Part shown: positions 22,301-33,904 of the stretch, in pieces
Position numbering within the stretch: position 1 is the first letter of the stretch
Layout: each line of letters opens with the position of its first letter
Program-made: the position numbers and the translations under genes
Assembly (NCBI GenBank): GCA_013365365.1
Contig: JABVXU010000573.1
Span: 1-34,026, forward strand
Length of the DNA: 34,026 nucleotides
Reading direction: 5' to 3'
Origin: Cruorifilaria tuberocauda
Lineage: Eukaryota; Nematoda; Chromadorea; Rhabditida; Onchocercidae
The notes under the pieces: generated by a model
Databases searched by the model: none
What the model was told of the DNA's origin: nothing
What the model saw: only the letters and a program-made list of their open reading frames with translations

Positions 22301-24221
22301 CTGTAATAATGATTAGAATGTCAAATGATATTGATAATAACAACGATTATACGATAGTTTGTTATCGTGATGATAATGATTAGTAGTGATGATTGATAAT
22401 GATATTAGCAATGATTGATAGTGAATGAGACGGTAATGATGACAACGAATATGTCTAACGATAATGTTGATAAATAATGATAAGAAAAAAAAAAAAAAAA
22501 AAAGAAAGGATGATTAATGATCGATGAGTCAACTTTTCATTTGCATTTTATTTATAGCTATCTTATTGTAGCTAATATTATACAACATTCGGTTAAATTT
22601 TTTCTAATACTACAAAAGCATTAAATCTAAACTATATGTATTTAAATGAATCATACCTGTACCAAATTAGTGTAACTAATACGGGCATAATTTCTATCAT
22701 ACACAAATGTTTAACTTAACTCACTGATAACTGAGATTTGCTCGAATGATAATGATGATAATAATAAGAATATTCGATTTCATTGTTGTAAAGTCATTAA
22801 ACATTTTAGTTTTAGTCGTTGTTGCATTGCTTTATAATCAATTTAAAAGTTTAAGCAAATCATTAAAGTCTCTTTTTTTTTTCTTTCTGAAAGAAATTTG
22901 ATTTTTTTTTTTTTTTTTGCTTTAACAGAACATAATTATTATCACGCATTTTTATTATTTTAATTACTTGCACTTTTCAATATACTTTTTTTGAGTCTTT
23001 ATTTGAAGAAATAAAAGAAAAACTTTTGTTGAAAAATTTGAAATTTGAATCAAAATTGATAGCAAAACTTTTGTTGAGAATTTGGAAATTTTAAGAAGAG
23101 TTATAGGATAATGATAGGATGATAGCATTTGATAAGTATGATAGCATATTTCACCATTTAATTACTTATGTAATCTCTAATTAATGAGCTTACAGCTTAT
23201 TTTATGATATAAATTTTCATCAAATTCTAATCCTTTAATATACTTTTATATTGTCTAGAAGTATGTGATATTTTTTCGTCCTTTTTTTTTTTTTAACGAG
23301 AAATGTTGTTGTAAAAATACAACGAAGTTAACTTTATTGTTATCTTTATTTATTTGCTCAATTTGATTTTAATTATAACTTTTAAAAATTTATCAATTTT
23401 TTCATTTTGATATTTACCTTAAACTATATTATTATTCAATACTATATAATAAAATGGAAATAAAAAGAAATTTTACAGTATAATTCATTCTTTTCAATCG
23501 TAAATTGTCCAATACATATGTTTTTCTTTTCTTTACTTCTATTTTCTAAATAACTTTTTAAAATAATTTTTTTTTAACTTTTATAAATTATACTTTTTTA
23601 ACTTTTTAGTTTTTGTTTAATTTGTTGAATTTATTTATTTATTTTTTCTTTCAATCATTTTTACAATATTTAGAAATTAAATAAGCAAAATTTTATTTTA
23701 AAAAAAATCATGAAAGGAAAGAAATTTAAGGATTATCTGAAAGTTATAAAACTTTATTGTTATTGTTTTACTATTACATCGTTTATTTAATTAGCATAAA
23801 TGACAAACTGTTTCTTTTTCTCACTCTTATTGGTTTGTCAACTATTTATTACTATCACTTATTTCAGGTTACTTTTATCAATTGCTTTTTTTTTTGAGTT
23901 ATTATTCCGATTTCATTATCATCATCGATGATCGATTATTCAGTTCATTTTTTAAAATAGAAATGATAATGTATGTATTTCTGGGAGAAAGGTTGTTGTA
24001 AAAATACAATGAATTGATTTTTCAATTATAATTCTTCCTTAATGATAATCGGATAATCATCAATACTGTTAGCAGTGAAATTTTTAAATGAACAAAAAGT
24101 TAAAATGTAAAAGTAAAGAGAGTAAGATGATGAATATAGAGTATATCTATCTATCTATCTGAGAAATTTACCTGAGTGTATAGTTTATCTGAGAGATAGT
24201 AATATAGGTAGGTATTAGCAA

Positions 24222-24254
<33 letters not shown>

Positions 24255-24820
24255 ACAAATGAGTAGCCAAGTGATTTTCACTAAATGCATTCTTTTCCAG
24301 ATGTGTTGATTTTCACTTCAGGTCATTTATTCCTCCCTCTCTTATTTTCTCTTATCTCTCTTATCCGTTTTATCCATTTCTCTCTCTCTCTCTCTCTCTC
24401 TCTCCCTCTCCCTCTCAGTTCCTTTCAAATCCCTTAATCAGTTTATTCATTCATTTGTGGCCATTTGTGATTTGTGATTGTGATTTCCTCCTCACTTTCT
24501 CATTTGTGAAATACTTTTGTTAAACTTTACTTCACAAACTTTATCATATTCTTTTTTCGTCTATCTTCGATTATCTCTTCCTTCTTCTTATTTCTTTCTT
24601 CCGGAAAAATATTTCATTAATATTATAATTTTAGTTTATTGATATTTTTAGCCTGATTTTCAAATCTCTCTCTCTCTCTCTCTCTCCCTTTACCTTTTTT
24701 TTCTTTATAATTTCTGTTTAGGTAGCTTTTATAATTCGTCTGTATCATTTAATAGCTTCTTTTAGCGTATCTTTTTTGTCTGCTTATTTCAGTAATATTT
24801 GATTATCAAATCTTATTTTC
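22301..24820. other. AT-rich stretch with microsatellites
   Basis: Holds degenerate TGATAAT tracts (22301-22490), (TATC)n near 24143-24161, (AGT)n at 24221-24252 and (CT)n at 24379-24417 and 24664-24690. Several acceptor-like tttcag/ttccag sites occur (23868, 24300, 24320, 24793) but none opens into a believable exon. Confidence 0.45.
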
Positions 24821-24839
24821 AGCATTTCGAAAGTTATAT

Positions 24840-25140
24840 GTATGGACATGTACGTGTACGTGTGCTTACGTGTATGTCCAAAGGAGATGATAACGTATGT
24901 TTACGTGTATGTTTGAAGGGAATGATAGCATATGTTCACGTGTATGTGGAAGGGAATGATAACGTATGTTCACGTGTATGTCCGAAGGGAATGATAACGT
25001 ATGTTTACGCGTATGTTTGAAGGGAATGATAACGTATGTTTACGCGTATGTTTGAAGGGAATGATAGCATATGTTCACGTGTATGTGGGAGGGAATGACA
25101 ACGTATGTTCACGTGAATGTCTAAAGGGAATGATAGCGTA
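24840..25140 (+). repeat. ACGT-rich minisatellite, 34-35 bp unit, about eight copies
   Basis: AAGGGAATGATAACGTATGTTYACGTGTATGTBBG units begin at 24916, 24950, 24985, 25020, 25055, 25089 and 25124, with a diverged unit before 24916. Several copies carry the palindrome CACGTG. Each unit holds two half-repeats of ACGTATGT. The open frame 24799-25020 through it is a by-product of a 35-bp unit and stops when the frame turns. Confidence 0.95.
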
Positions 25141-25199
25141 AATTGAAATTTAAGAAATGAAAGTTTTATAATAAATGACACCTATCATAAATATTTCCC

Positions 25200-25370
25200 A
25201 GCACAATTATCATTACACATATTCGATCATCACATAAGCATACGCACATACCCACATAGATAAACATACACTCACACTCATATATATATTACACAAACGC
25301 AGATATACGTATTTATATAATATAAGTAAACGTATATATACGTAGCTACACGTAGCTTTATACGTAGTTT
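25200..25370. repeat. Alternating purine-pyrimidine, ACGTA-rich tract
   Basis: CACACA/ACATAC-rich sequence (25215-25310) followed by repeated TACGTA, CTACACGTAGC and TATACGTAG (25305-25365). Close to the 24840 minisatellite and similar in ACGT content. Confidence 0.7.
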
Positions 25371-27300
25371 TTCTAATTTCATTATCATTTTCACTTCTTT
25401 TATTTACCATTTTTTATTTGATTAATGATTTATAATTTAGTATTTGGATTGAATTGGAATATAATTAATTAAAGTTAATTTTTAATTTTAAAAAGAATAG
25501 CTATGATAAATGATACTGAAAAAAGGAGAGTGAGGAAGTGAAGAACGAGAAAATTGTTTTGTTTTGTTTTTTTTTTTTGTCTTTAAATTTTCCTTTCCCT
25601 TCCTTTTTTTTTTTTGATTATTTCATCAAAATTAATGGGTAAATGGTATATTGGGTAGGGTAAAAGGTAGGGTTAGGATATGATTGGAGTAGGTAAATTG
25701 TGTTGTTATCAGAGACAAAAGGAGAAAGAGGGAAAATGAAAGTACAACTACGATGGATCATTGAAGTATTCAAGTGATAAAATTAATGATAATCAATTTT
25801 GGTATATTTTTATTTCTTTTTTTTTTCTTCTCTTCAATTTTACCTCTCTCTATTATCTCTCTTCCTCTTTCTCTCATTCTTTTTCATTAGTTCATTTTGA
25901 ATAGAAAATGAGAATTATAATTACTTAGTAAATATATTTATTACTACTATAAATGAATTTATCTTTCATTTTTCATTTATTTTTATTTTCAATTCTTATC
26001 TTTTTAATTGATTTTTCATTTCCAATTATTTTTAATTTTTTAATTAATGAAAAATTAATTTTCCAATTTTTCATAAATTTATTTCTTATTTGGAAATTAT
26101 TAATATTTTTTCTTTGAACCAATATATTTTAAACTTTATTTTCTTTCATTTCAGTTTTGAAATTAGCTTCATTATTGTTTAGCAGTACTTCTTTTAATTA
26201 TTAATTTAAAAAATTAAGGATAATTTTTTCTATCTTTTCTTTTTTTCGCAATGCTTCCATTTCTACTTATGTTTATACTTTATTTTTTAGATCGCTTTCG
26301 TTTACTTTATTTATTTGTTTATTTGTTTGTTTGTTTGTTTATATTTTAAATTAATTTTTGTTTAATTTTATTTGTCAATCAGCATGTTTTTTTTGTCATC
26401 CACAACTGCAATAAGTAATCAATAATGAATTAATTTAAATCAAAAGTAAAATCGAGAAATCGAGATTTTTTTTTAAGATTCAAAATTTCAGTAAAAAAAA
26501 AAAAAAAAGGAAGATGAGAATTTTTAAGAAGAAATACTAGACGTTGTAAGAAATTTCGAAAAAGAGAGAAAGGAAAGAAAGAAATGGGCGAAAGAAGAGA
26601 AAAGTAAGAGAGAAAAAGAAAAAAACAAAGAACGAAAGAATGTATAAATAATTTTTTTTTTTGGTAAAATGAAAAAGTCAAAGATCAGTTTAATTTGTTT
26701 GCATTATTTCAAAAATTCTTCTTTCTTTCTCTTCTACCCTCTCATTCGTCTATTTTCTTCTCATACAAATTTCGTCTAGTATTTCTTTTTTCTACTACTT
26801 TCACATTTCTTTCCTCGTCTTTTTTTTCCCTAAAGTTTTGATTTTTTTCTTTGTGTTAATTTAAGTTAATTTAATTTGACTTGACTTATTAATTTAAAAG
26901 TTTTTTGCTAATTCGTTTGAGTTAAAATTATAATTTATTTCCATTAAAATCTTCTTTTTTCTCATTTTTTCTAGAATAGAAAATTGAAAAAAATTGTGGT
27001 TGATGAAAGACAGGAATTGATAAGAAATGAATTGAATTGAATTGAAATGAAATGAAATGAATGATAGTTTAAAGAGGAAGGAAAAAGGAAAATCACTGGA
27101 GCGATAAATCTTATTTTCCTTCTAATTGCATTTATTATAATCCATTTCTCGTCTTCTCCTTTCAATCTTTTATATCTCTTTCAGTTTTAATCATTTATCG
27201 ATATCATCAATGGATTGATAAATTTCATTTAATATATATTTTTATTGATAATCAGTTTTATCCTTTCATTTATTTATTTTTTTTTTAGTTTAATTTTTTT
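25371..27300. other. AT-rich non-coding stretch
   Basis: Includes a G-rich stretch (25635-25700: ggtagggttagg, ggagtagg), a GA-rich block (26500-26640) and an attgaattgaattgaaatgaaatg run (27025-27065). Minus-strand open frames here are low complexity. No gene recognised. Confidence 0.45.
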
Positions 27301-27304
27301 GTTT

Positions 27305-27815
27305 ATTACTGATTAAAAGGAGAAATTAGATTAAATTTTTACATAAATAATAAGAACAGGTAATTCTTTTTCAATTTTTTAGTTTAATTTTTTATTTATT
27401 ATTCGCATATTACTGATTATAAGAGGTAAATTAGATTAAATTTTTATAGAAATGATGGGAACAGGTAATTCTTTTTGTTTCTGATGTCTTATTTTCTTTT
27501 TATCCTTATCACCTTTTTTTGTAAAGATATTTATTATTACTGTTACTTTTTTTAGCTTAATTTTTTATTTACTAGTTACATATTTATTGATTGCAAGAAA
27601 AAATTAAATTAAATTTTTATAAAAATGATAAAAACAGGTAATTCTTCCATATTTATCATTCGCATATTATTGATTATAAGAGGTAAATTAGATTAAATTT
27701 TTATACAAATGATAAGAACAGGTAATTCTTTTACATTTATCATTCGCATATTATTGATTATAAGAGGAAAATTAGATTAAATTTTTATACAAATGATAAG
27801 AACAGGTAATTCTAT
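27305..27815 (+). repeat. Repeated ~60-bp segment, five copies, last three with 84-bp period
   Basis: The segment ttgattataagaggtaaattagattaaatttttatacaaatgataagaacaggtaattc recurs with AACAGGTAATTC or AACAGGTAATTCT ends at 27355, 27460, 27633, 27717 and 27801. A flanking segment (cttattttctttttatccttatcaccttttttgtaaagatatttattattactgtta) also appears twice (about 27488 and 27829). Confidence 0.9.
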
Positions 27816-29205
27816 TGCTTTTTTTGATATCTTATTTCCTTCTTATCCTTATCACCTTTTTTCGTAAAGATATTTATTATTACTGTTATTTTACGAGAAT
27901 TATTTTCTTTTATTATTTTCTAAACTATTTTATTTCAATATTATTATAATTATTTTGTACAAAAAGTTTTCTTCTGTTTTAAAATAAAAAAAATGAAAAG
28001 AGTAGAAAATGAAGTTTTTGAAAATTTTATTAATCAGTGAAAATGATTTCATTGAATTTTGGGATGAAAAGTAAATTTTTCTTTTTTGTGCAGAAAGAGA
28101 AAAATTTTTATTCCAAATAAATTTAATGATTGATAAATTGATAAATTTTTTTTCCCTCTTCAATAGTACAGTATTAAAAATGATAGGAATAACTGATAAA
28201 TGAATATCATTATCAAAATTTTCCTGATGTGCCATTTTTTTCATTTTCAAATTTCTAATAATATCCTTGAATTTATTTATTAATTTTAATTCTTCATTAT
28301 CAATTAACTTAATTAATTAACTCTTGTTTTTCTTTTTTTAGTTTTACTATCACAAAAAGCTAACATTGCTATTTTTTTTTAACTCATTGAAAATCATTAA
28401 TCGAAAAATTTTTTCCTTTCCATTTAAAATAGTTCACCGTTTTGAATAATTTAGTAGTTAGACTATTTTTTTTTTTCTTTTATCCATAAATTTAAGAGAA
28501 GAAAATGTAAATTTTAAATTTCAATACAATTAAAATTTTTATCTCTCTTTTCTTTTTTTTTCGTTTCATTAGAGATCTTAATTGTGGAATATTTAGGAAG
28601 AATGCGATTAAAACGAAACTTTTTTAAAAATGCTTACGTGACTTAGCTTTTCTTATTTAAGACGAAGAAAAAATTTTTCTCGTTTAATATATTTTTTTTA
28701 ATTCGTTATCTATTCATTGCTATTTTATTCAAATTTTTTTTTTAATTTCCTTATGATTATTTTAAATCGAATATATGTTTCAATTATAGTTGTGAAAAGG
28801 AAAAAAAGTACATAAGCTAGAAAAGCTTAAAAAAGAAAAATATAAATTCAAAAGATACGTTATCTTAGAATGCAATAAAATTATTTAATTTTTTTTTTAC
28901 TGATATGAAAAGAAAAAAAGTTTGATAAAAAGTTTTTGTATTGAATACGAGAACGCAATTTTAGATAACTGATATAATAGGAGAAATATTTTCTAGAAAT
29001 TTATTTTTCAAGCTCAATATTAACTTTGTAGATAAAGCTAATATTTATCAGTGATAAGAATTTTTTTTTCTCTCATTCAAAAAAAAAATGATTATTATGA
29101 CTTAAAATTAAAAAGTTTTGAAAAAAAAAAAAGAAAATTTTTCCTTCCAGATTATTTATTTTTTTAACATACTATTAAACTAAGTTTCAGCTTTTTTTTC
29201 AAGTT
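27816..29205. other. AT-rich non-coding stretch
   Basis: No exon or RNA gene recognised. The open frame 27930-28250 (minus) is AT-rich and shows no recognisable motif. Confidence 0.45.
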
Positions 29206-29206
29206 T

Positions 29207-29430
29207 ATTTAACATACTGTTAATTAAGTAATTAAGTTTTCTTAACTTAACTATTAATTAAGTTAAGCGAAAAATTTTTTTACAAAAAAATTATTTTAAT
29301 TAGAAAATTTGCAATTTATTTAACATACTATTAATTAAGTAATTAAGTATTCTTAACTTACCATTAATTAAGTTAAGCGAAAAATTTTTTTACAAAAAAA
29401 TTATTTTAATTAGAAATTTTACAATTTATT
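29207..29430. repeat. Tandem duplication, 111-bp period, with internal palindrome
   Basis: taacatact[g/a]ttaattaagtaattaag starts at 29210 and 29321. The copies share aagttaagcgaaaaatttttttac and the following attattttaattag. In the first copy, cttaacttaactattaattaagttaag can fold into a near-perfect hairpin. Confidence 0.9.
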
Positions 29431-29578
29431 AAACATTTTTTTGCAGAATAGGCTTCTTTTTTTTTCATTTTTTGTTTTTTTTTTTGTGATAATTAAATAA
29501 ATTAATTAAGTTAATTATTGATGTGTCTGTGTCGGCGTATGTATGTCTGTGTATGTCGATGTATGTGTGATGATCATA

Positions 29579-29884
29579 TTATTGATACGGAATAACCGGT
29601 TTATATTGCGCTAAATTTGATGCTTCGGCTCGGCTCAATGTATCCTTTGCACTATACAATCACAGTCATTTCATTTCATTTCATTTCTACACTCCACTTT
29701 TATCACCCCCTTAATTTCCATCCTTTAACCATTCATCTCGGATCATTATCAGCATGATGTGATAAGTTGATGATATGATAAGTTCTAACTACACTGATAT
29801 CTCTTATACATATGAATTTTCTTCTCTACACTCACTTATAATTGTTTGCAAAGAGGAACGGTAAGGATGGGAGAAAAGGTCGTA
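29579..29884 (-). CDS. Candidate 3' end of an unrecognised minus-strand gene (two exons)
   Basis: On the minus strand, exon 29836-29884 (49 bp, acceptor cttcaatatag, donor ATAA|GTGAGT) joins exon 29579-29651 (73 bp, acceptor gattgtatag, stop TAA 29579-29581) with matching phase (2+1). The last exon encodes AKDTLSRAEASNLAQYKPVI then PYQ and a stop, in mixed codons that stand out from the AT-rich background. The preceding exon would read RPFLPSLPFLFANNY. No family was recognised, and upstream exons were not found to the right. The 29836-29884 segment is also open on the plus strand (FAKRNGKDGRKGRTILKK), so that exon is the weaker of the two. Confidence 0.35.
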
Positions 29885-30704
29885 CTATATTGAAGAAGTG
29901 ATAAGGATATTATTGATAAAATTGAATTATCAGTGAAATATATTTATCCTTTTGTTTTAACGATTTTTATTATCATCATAATCCTATTATATTTAAAACT
30001 GTCTTTTTAATACTTCTACAAATAAAATCTTATTTCAAATAAAAATGTAAACAAATGACTTAATCAAATAATTTAATAGTCTTCATTTTGGCTTTTTTTT
30101 TATCCTCTTTTATCACTGATATCATATATCAATGAAATGATATATTTGTTAATAAAAGATTGTACTACATTTGAAGTAAACCATTATCATTAGTTATGAG
30201 TTAATTGAATTTATTTAATCAGTTAAATGAAAAATGAGTATTGATTGCAGAATTCGTTAGTTTCATTTGATAATGATAATGCTATTTGTTGATGATTATC
30301 AATTGATAACTTTTTCGTTATCATTTGAAAAATAACAAATGATTAATTTTTTTGGTAAAAAGAAAAGATAATGAAATTTGATAATTTCACTCAATTTTTT
30401 AATGAATTCTGTAAATTTTTTTTTTTTGTGAAATCATTTTCAACTCTTTTAACATTGTTGATTAAAATTGATAAACATTGAATCTAAATAAAAGGTAGAA
30501 GTTTTTGTTTTTCCAATTTTTGTTATTAAGATAGTTTATTGATAATTTTTCACGATAACTTTACTTATAAAGTTTATTTCATTTCATTTATTTCTTTTTC
30601 CAAATAATGAATTTCTTTTTTTGAGATTTTTAATAAGACGGATGATGAATAGTTCATCAATTTGATAACAAGATGGTTTATTGATTTTTTCTTCGGGATT
30701 TTTG
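29885..30704. other. AT-rich non-coding stretch
   Basis: Rich in TGATAA/TTATCA. No gene recognised. Confidence 0.45.
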
Positions 30705-30739
30705 TGATCAGAAGAAGAAGAAGAAGAAGGCTCTGATCA
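30705..30739. repeat. Hairpin-capable palindrome around an (AGA)n run
   Basis: TGATCAGA (30705-30712) and TCTGATCA (30732-30739) flank a 19-bp AGA-rich loop. Another CTGATCA follows about 10 bp later. The 8-bp arms with a rho-free purine loop could form a stem-loop in RNA. No gene boundary is identified here. Confidence 0.6.
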
Positions 30740-30853
30740 AATGAATCTGATCATATTCTTTTTTACTTAATTACATTTACGGTATTTTCTGAAAAAATTT
30801 TTTTTCATTTTTGAATTTGATAAATAATATTGTACAATATGTGTCGCATTTTA

Positions 30854-30896
30854 AGAAAGAGAGAGAGAGAGAGAGAGAAGGAGAGAGAGAGAAAGA
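30854..30896 (+). repeat. (GA)n microsatellite
   Basis: GA dinucleotide run interrupted once by AAGG. Confidence 0.95.
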
Positions 30897-31811
30897 ATAA
30901 AATATCACTATTTTTTTCATTTCAATTAAAATGCTTAGTTATAGCTTAATAATTAGAATCAGCCATTTACAATTTGTACATTTATTTTTTAAATTGTTTT
31001 TTCAGGGAAAAAAATATCATTTCTGGGGAAAATTTCTATATGTAATTCATTTATATGCAATTCAGTTATTTAATAAATTACATATTTAATTTATTAAAAT
31101 GAAATGGAAAAGATTTTTCCACTTTCTCTCTCTCCCTCTCAGTATTTCCATTTAGCATTTTCTTCCCGTATTTCACTTAATATTAATTTAATTTAATATA
31201 ATTGAAAATTTCACATATCGAGAAGAAGCAAACAAAATACGTGAAATATTTCATATAAGGAAACATCGCTCAATGTTAACGTTCTCGTAAAAATTTTCCC
31301 ATAACTTATTTTTATCAAATCATTTTATCCTTTTTCCATCTACTGATAAACTCAATCATTTTATCAGTGAATGAGAAAGGTATTTCAAATTATTATCTCT
31401 CGTAATCATTCGCTTAGGAAAGAAAAAAAAAACTTTAGAAAGTTTTTTTTTCTTTCGACTATATTTGAATGATGAATTATTGCGAAAGAAGTAAATTGAC
31501 GAATGATTTTGTTTATTTTTATCATTTCTTTTCTTTCTTTCTTTCGTTTTTTTTTGCTTTTCCTTTTAAAGTGAATGATTATCAGTGATGAATTTTTGCT
31601 TAGCTTTTTTTTTTCTTATCATTTTGTTATCAATTGAGAATTTATTGGAAATATTTAGAGTTATCGTTAGAAAGATTAATGTTTGATTTATTTCGTACAA
31701 TAACAATTTTTCTTTTCGTCCATACCTTTTTAGAATGAAATTTAATTGCATAAAGTATATCTATCGAAAAGAAAGTTTTTTTTTTTCTCATGAAGAAAAA
31801 AACTCTGTTAA
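30897..31811. other. AT-rich stretch with one exon-like open segment
   Basis: At 31192-31290 (plus) a 32-codon open stretch reads YREEANKIREIFHIRKHR and ends at TAA. No acceptor or start codon fits its left end, so I do not call it a gene. The rest is A/T-rich. Confidence 0.35.
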
Positions 31812-32420
31812 AGAAAGAAGTAAAATTCCACTTAGTTTTTTCTTCTCCACTCAATGAAATTTACTTTAGATCATAAATCATTATTAAATTATGAAAGTAA
31901 GGTTTATTTATTACTATTAAGGTTTATTATATTGTTAAGGTTTATTTGGCAGAATTAAGCTAATCAAATTTTATGTGATAAGATAAAAAAAATTGAAGAA
32001 AAAATCGCTGCTAAAAAGAAAGAATTAAAATTCCATTTAGCTTTTTCTTTCCTTACTCTCGCCACTCAATGAAATTTAATTTCAATGAAATTATTATTAA
32101 ATTATGAAAGTAAAAGTTTATTTAGCAAAATGAATTAAATGTTATATGATAAGATAAAAAAGAAAAATTTTTTTTTATTCGAACTAAAAACTGAAAATGA
32201 TTTTTTTTTTCAACGATATTTTATTTAAGCCATTAATTTGATAATGGAAATTATTATTAAATTATGACAGTATAAGGTTAATTTATCAAAATTAAGCTAA
32301 TCAAATTTTATGTGATATGATAAAAAATGAAAAAAAAAAATTTTTTTTTTATTCGAAAAAGAAAAAAGTAAAAATGATTTTTCTTTTTCAACGATATTTC
32401 ATTTAAGCCATTATTTTATA
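31812..32420. repeat. Degenerate tandem triplication, ~195-205 bp unit
   Basis: Three related blocks share ccactcaatgaaatttaatt, attattaaattatgaaagta, aggtttatt, aattaagctaatcaaatttt and atgtgataagataaaaaa. attattaaattatga recurs at about 31880, 32090 and 32252. The second and third blocks also share tttcaacgatatttyatttaagccatta (about 32207 and 32386). Confidence 0.8.
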
Positions 32421-32650
32421 ATGCATATGTTTATTGCTATCAATAATGGAAGTCTTGAGATCATTAAATCCATTTACATAAATTTGAAAAATTGAATTAA
32501 CAATCATTGCTTGTTTATTTAATCCTTTTCAGCTTGCACATGCACACACATACAAACAAACAAACACCAATCAACCATTTTATATTATCCTCTCTCTTTT
32601 CTCCTATTTAAATTGTTTACAACTTTTTGTTATACTTCAAAAAAAAAAAG

Positions 32651-33010
32651 AAATCCTCTAATCTTTATCCTTATCAATTATAAATTTATCAAGCGATTTA
32701 AATGTCGAAATTTTAATTTATATTTATGAAAAATTTGATTTTTCTTATCAAATAATTTAAATTGAATGTTTAAATAATAATTTCATTGTTTTAAATTACA
32801 ATTTAAACATTTAAATTGTTTCGATAAATTTACGAAAAATCTCCTAATCTTTATCTTTATCAATTATAATTTTATCAAGCAATTTAAATGTCGAAATTTT
32901 AATTTAAAATCATGAAAAATTATGTCTTTCTAAATCAATTATTTAAATTGATTTCGTCTTTTTAAATTAAAATTTAAACATTTAAAAATCACGATTTTAC
33001 AATTGATAAG
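32651..33010 (+). repeat. Tandem duplication, 186-bp period
   Basis: aaatcctctaatctttatcc (32651) recurs as aaatctcctaatctttatct (32837). Both copies continue through tatcaattataa, aatttaaatgtcgaaatttt and aatttaaacatttaaa. Confidence 0.85.
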
Positions 33011-33343
33011 GATAGGAGAAAAAAATTAAACGCTTAAATTTAAACGATTAAATTCTTAAATTGTGATTTAAAAGACGAAAGATGGTTAGCTATATTTTAC
33101 AATTTTACATGTTATTGTACATAATATTGTATACATGAATTACATAATGTTTGGTTAATTTTGTTTCAAAAATTTTTATCAGTAATTTTTAGTTGTTATC
33201 AGTGTTAAATTTATCAAACAGTAAAATGTTTGAATTATGATTTAAATGAAAAATTAAAATATTTCGCAAGTTTTAATCTTTTTTCATTATTGCTTTAAAT
33301 AGTTTTTTTGTTGAAAGAAATGAAAATTTTCTTTTTGCTTTAG
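33011..33343. other. AT-rich stretch before a candidate last exon
   Basis: No separate feature recognised. It ends in the acceptor tttttgctttag. Confidence 0.4.
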
Positions 33344-33457
33344 AAAAAAAATGAACGTAAAAATTTCAATAATTTTTCATCTCAAGTGATCGGTAGAAGT
33401 TATGAAAAAGGAATGGATGAGATTAAGGACTTAACCTTCGATTTAAAATCATATTAA
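33344..33457 (+). CDS. Candidate terminal coding exon, 37 residues
   Basis: Follows the acceptor ctttttgctttag and is open in a single frame, phase 0, to TAA at 33455-33457. It encodes KKNERKNFNNFSSQVIGRSY then EKGMDEIKDLTFDLKSY. The other two plus-strand frames stop early, and codon use is mixed. The exon two donor at 18656 is also phase 0, so this could be the last exon of the polythreonine gene. That would give at least 231 residues but needs a 14.7-kb intron or unseen exons between. It might belong to a different gene. No domain recognised. Confidence 0.45.
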   Translation, partial: KKNERKNFNNFSSQVIGRSYEKGMDEIKDLTFDLKSY

Positions 33458-33502
33458 CTATATTTTTAAACAGATAAGGTCAGTTAACATATATATCACT
33501 GA

Positions 33503-33755
33503 TTTATTCATTCATTCATTCATTTTCATTCATTCATTCATTCATTCATTCATTTCCATTCGTTCGTTCATTTATTTCCATTCGTTCATTCATTCAATTT
33601 CATTCATTCATTCATTCATTCGTTCATTCCTTATTCTTCAATCATTCATTCATTCGTTCATTCCTTATTCTTCAATCATTCATTCATTCGCTAATTCCAT
33701 TCCATTCCTTTAATTCATTCATTCCTTCATTCACTCATTCATTCGTTCATTGTTG
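33503..33755 (+). repeat. (ATTC)n microsatellite
   Basis: Long imperfect CATT/ATTC tetranucleotide array with GTTC variants and two near-identical 43-bp segments (cattcgttcattccttattcttcaat at about 33618 and 33652). Confidence 0.95.
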
Positions 33756-33904
33756 TGATGTCTTTGGGCTAAGCTTTCCGAAATCGATTTCAAGTTCTTT
33801 CCACTTGCTATTACACTATTTAGTAGTGAAACACTCCTCTCTTCCACTTCTCTTTCGTACTATTTCAGCAATTAAGAAATTTTCAAAATATACTCATTCT
33901 TCCC

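Noticed and set aside
22657..22688. Minus-strand ATG exon MPVLVTLIWY ending at CAG|GTATGA
   Set aside because: Only 32 bp long with no partner exon found to its left. Could easily be chance.
24799..25020. 73-codon frame preceded by a tttcag acceptor at 24822
   Set aside because: It runs entirely through the 34-35 bp minisatellite and stops when the unit shifts frame.
30590..30737. Minus-strand 49-codon open stretch beginning in a polyserine run
   Set aside because: No start codon, a weak acceptor only, and the Ser run comes from an (AGA)n microsatellite.
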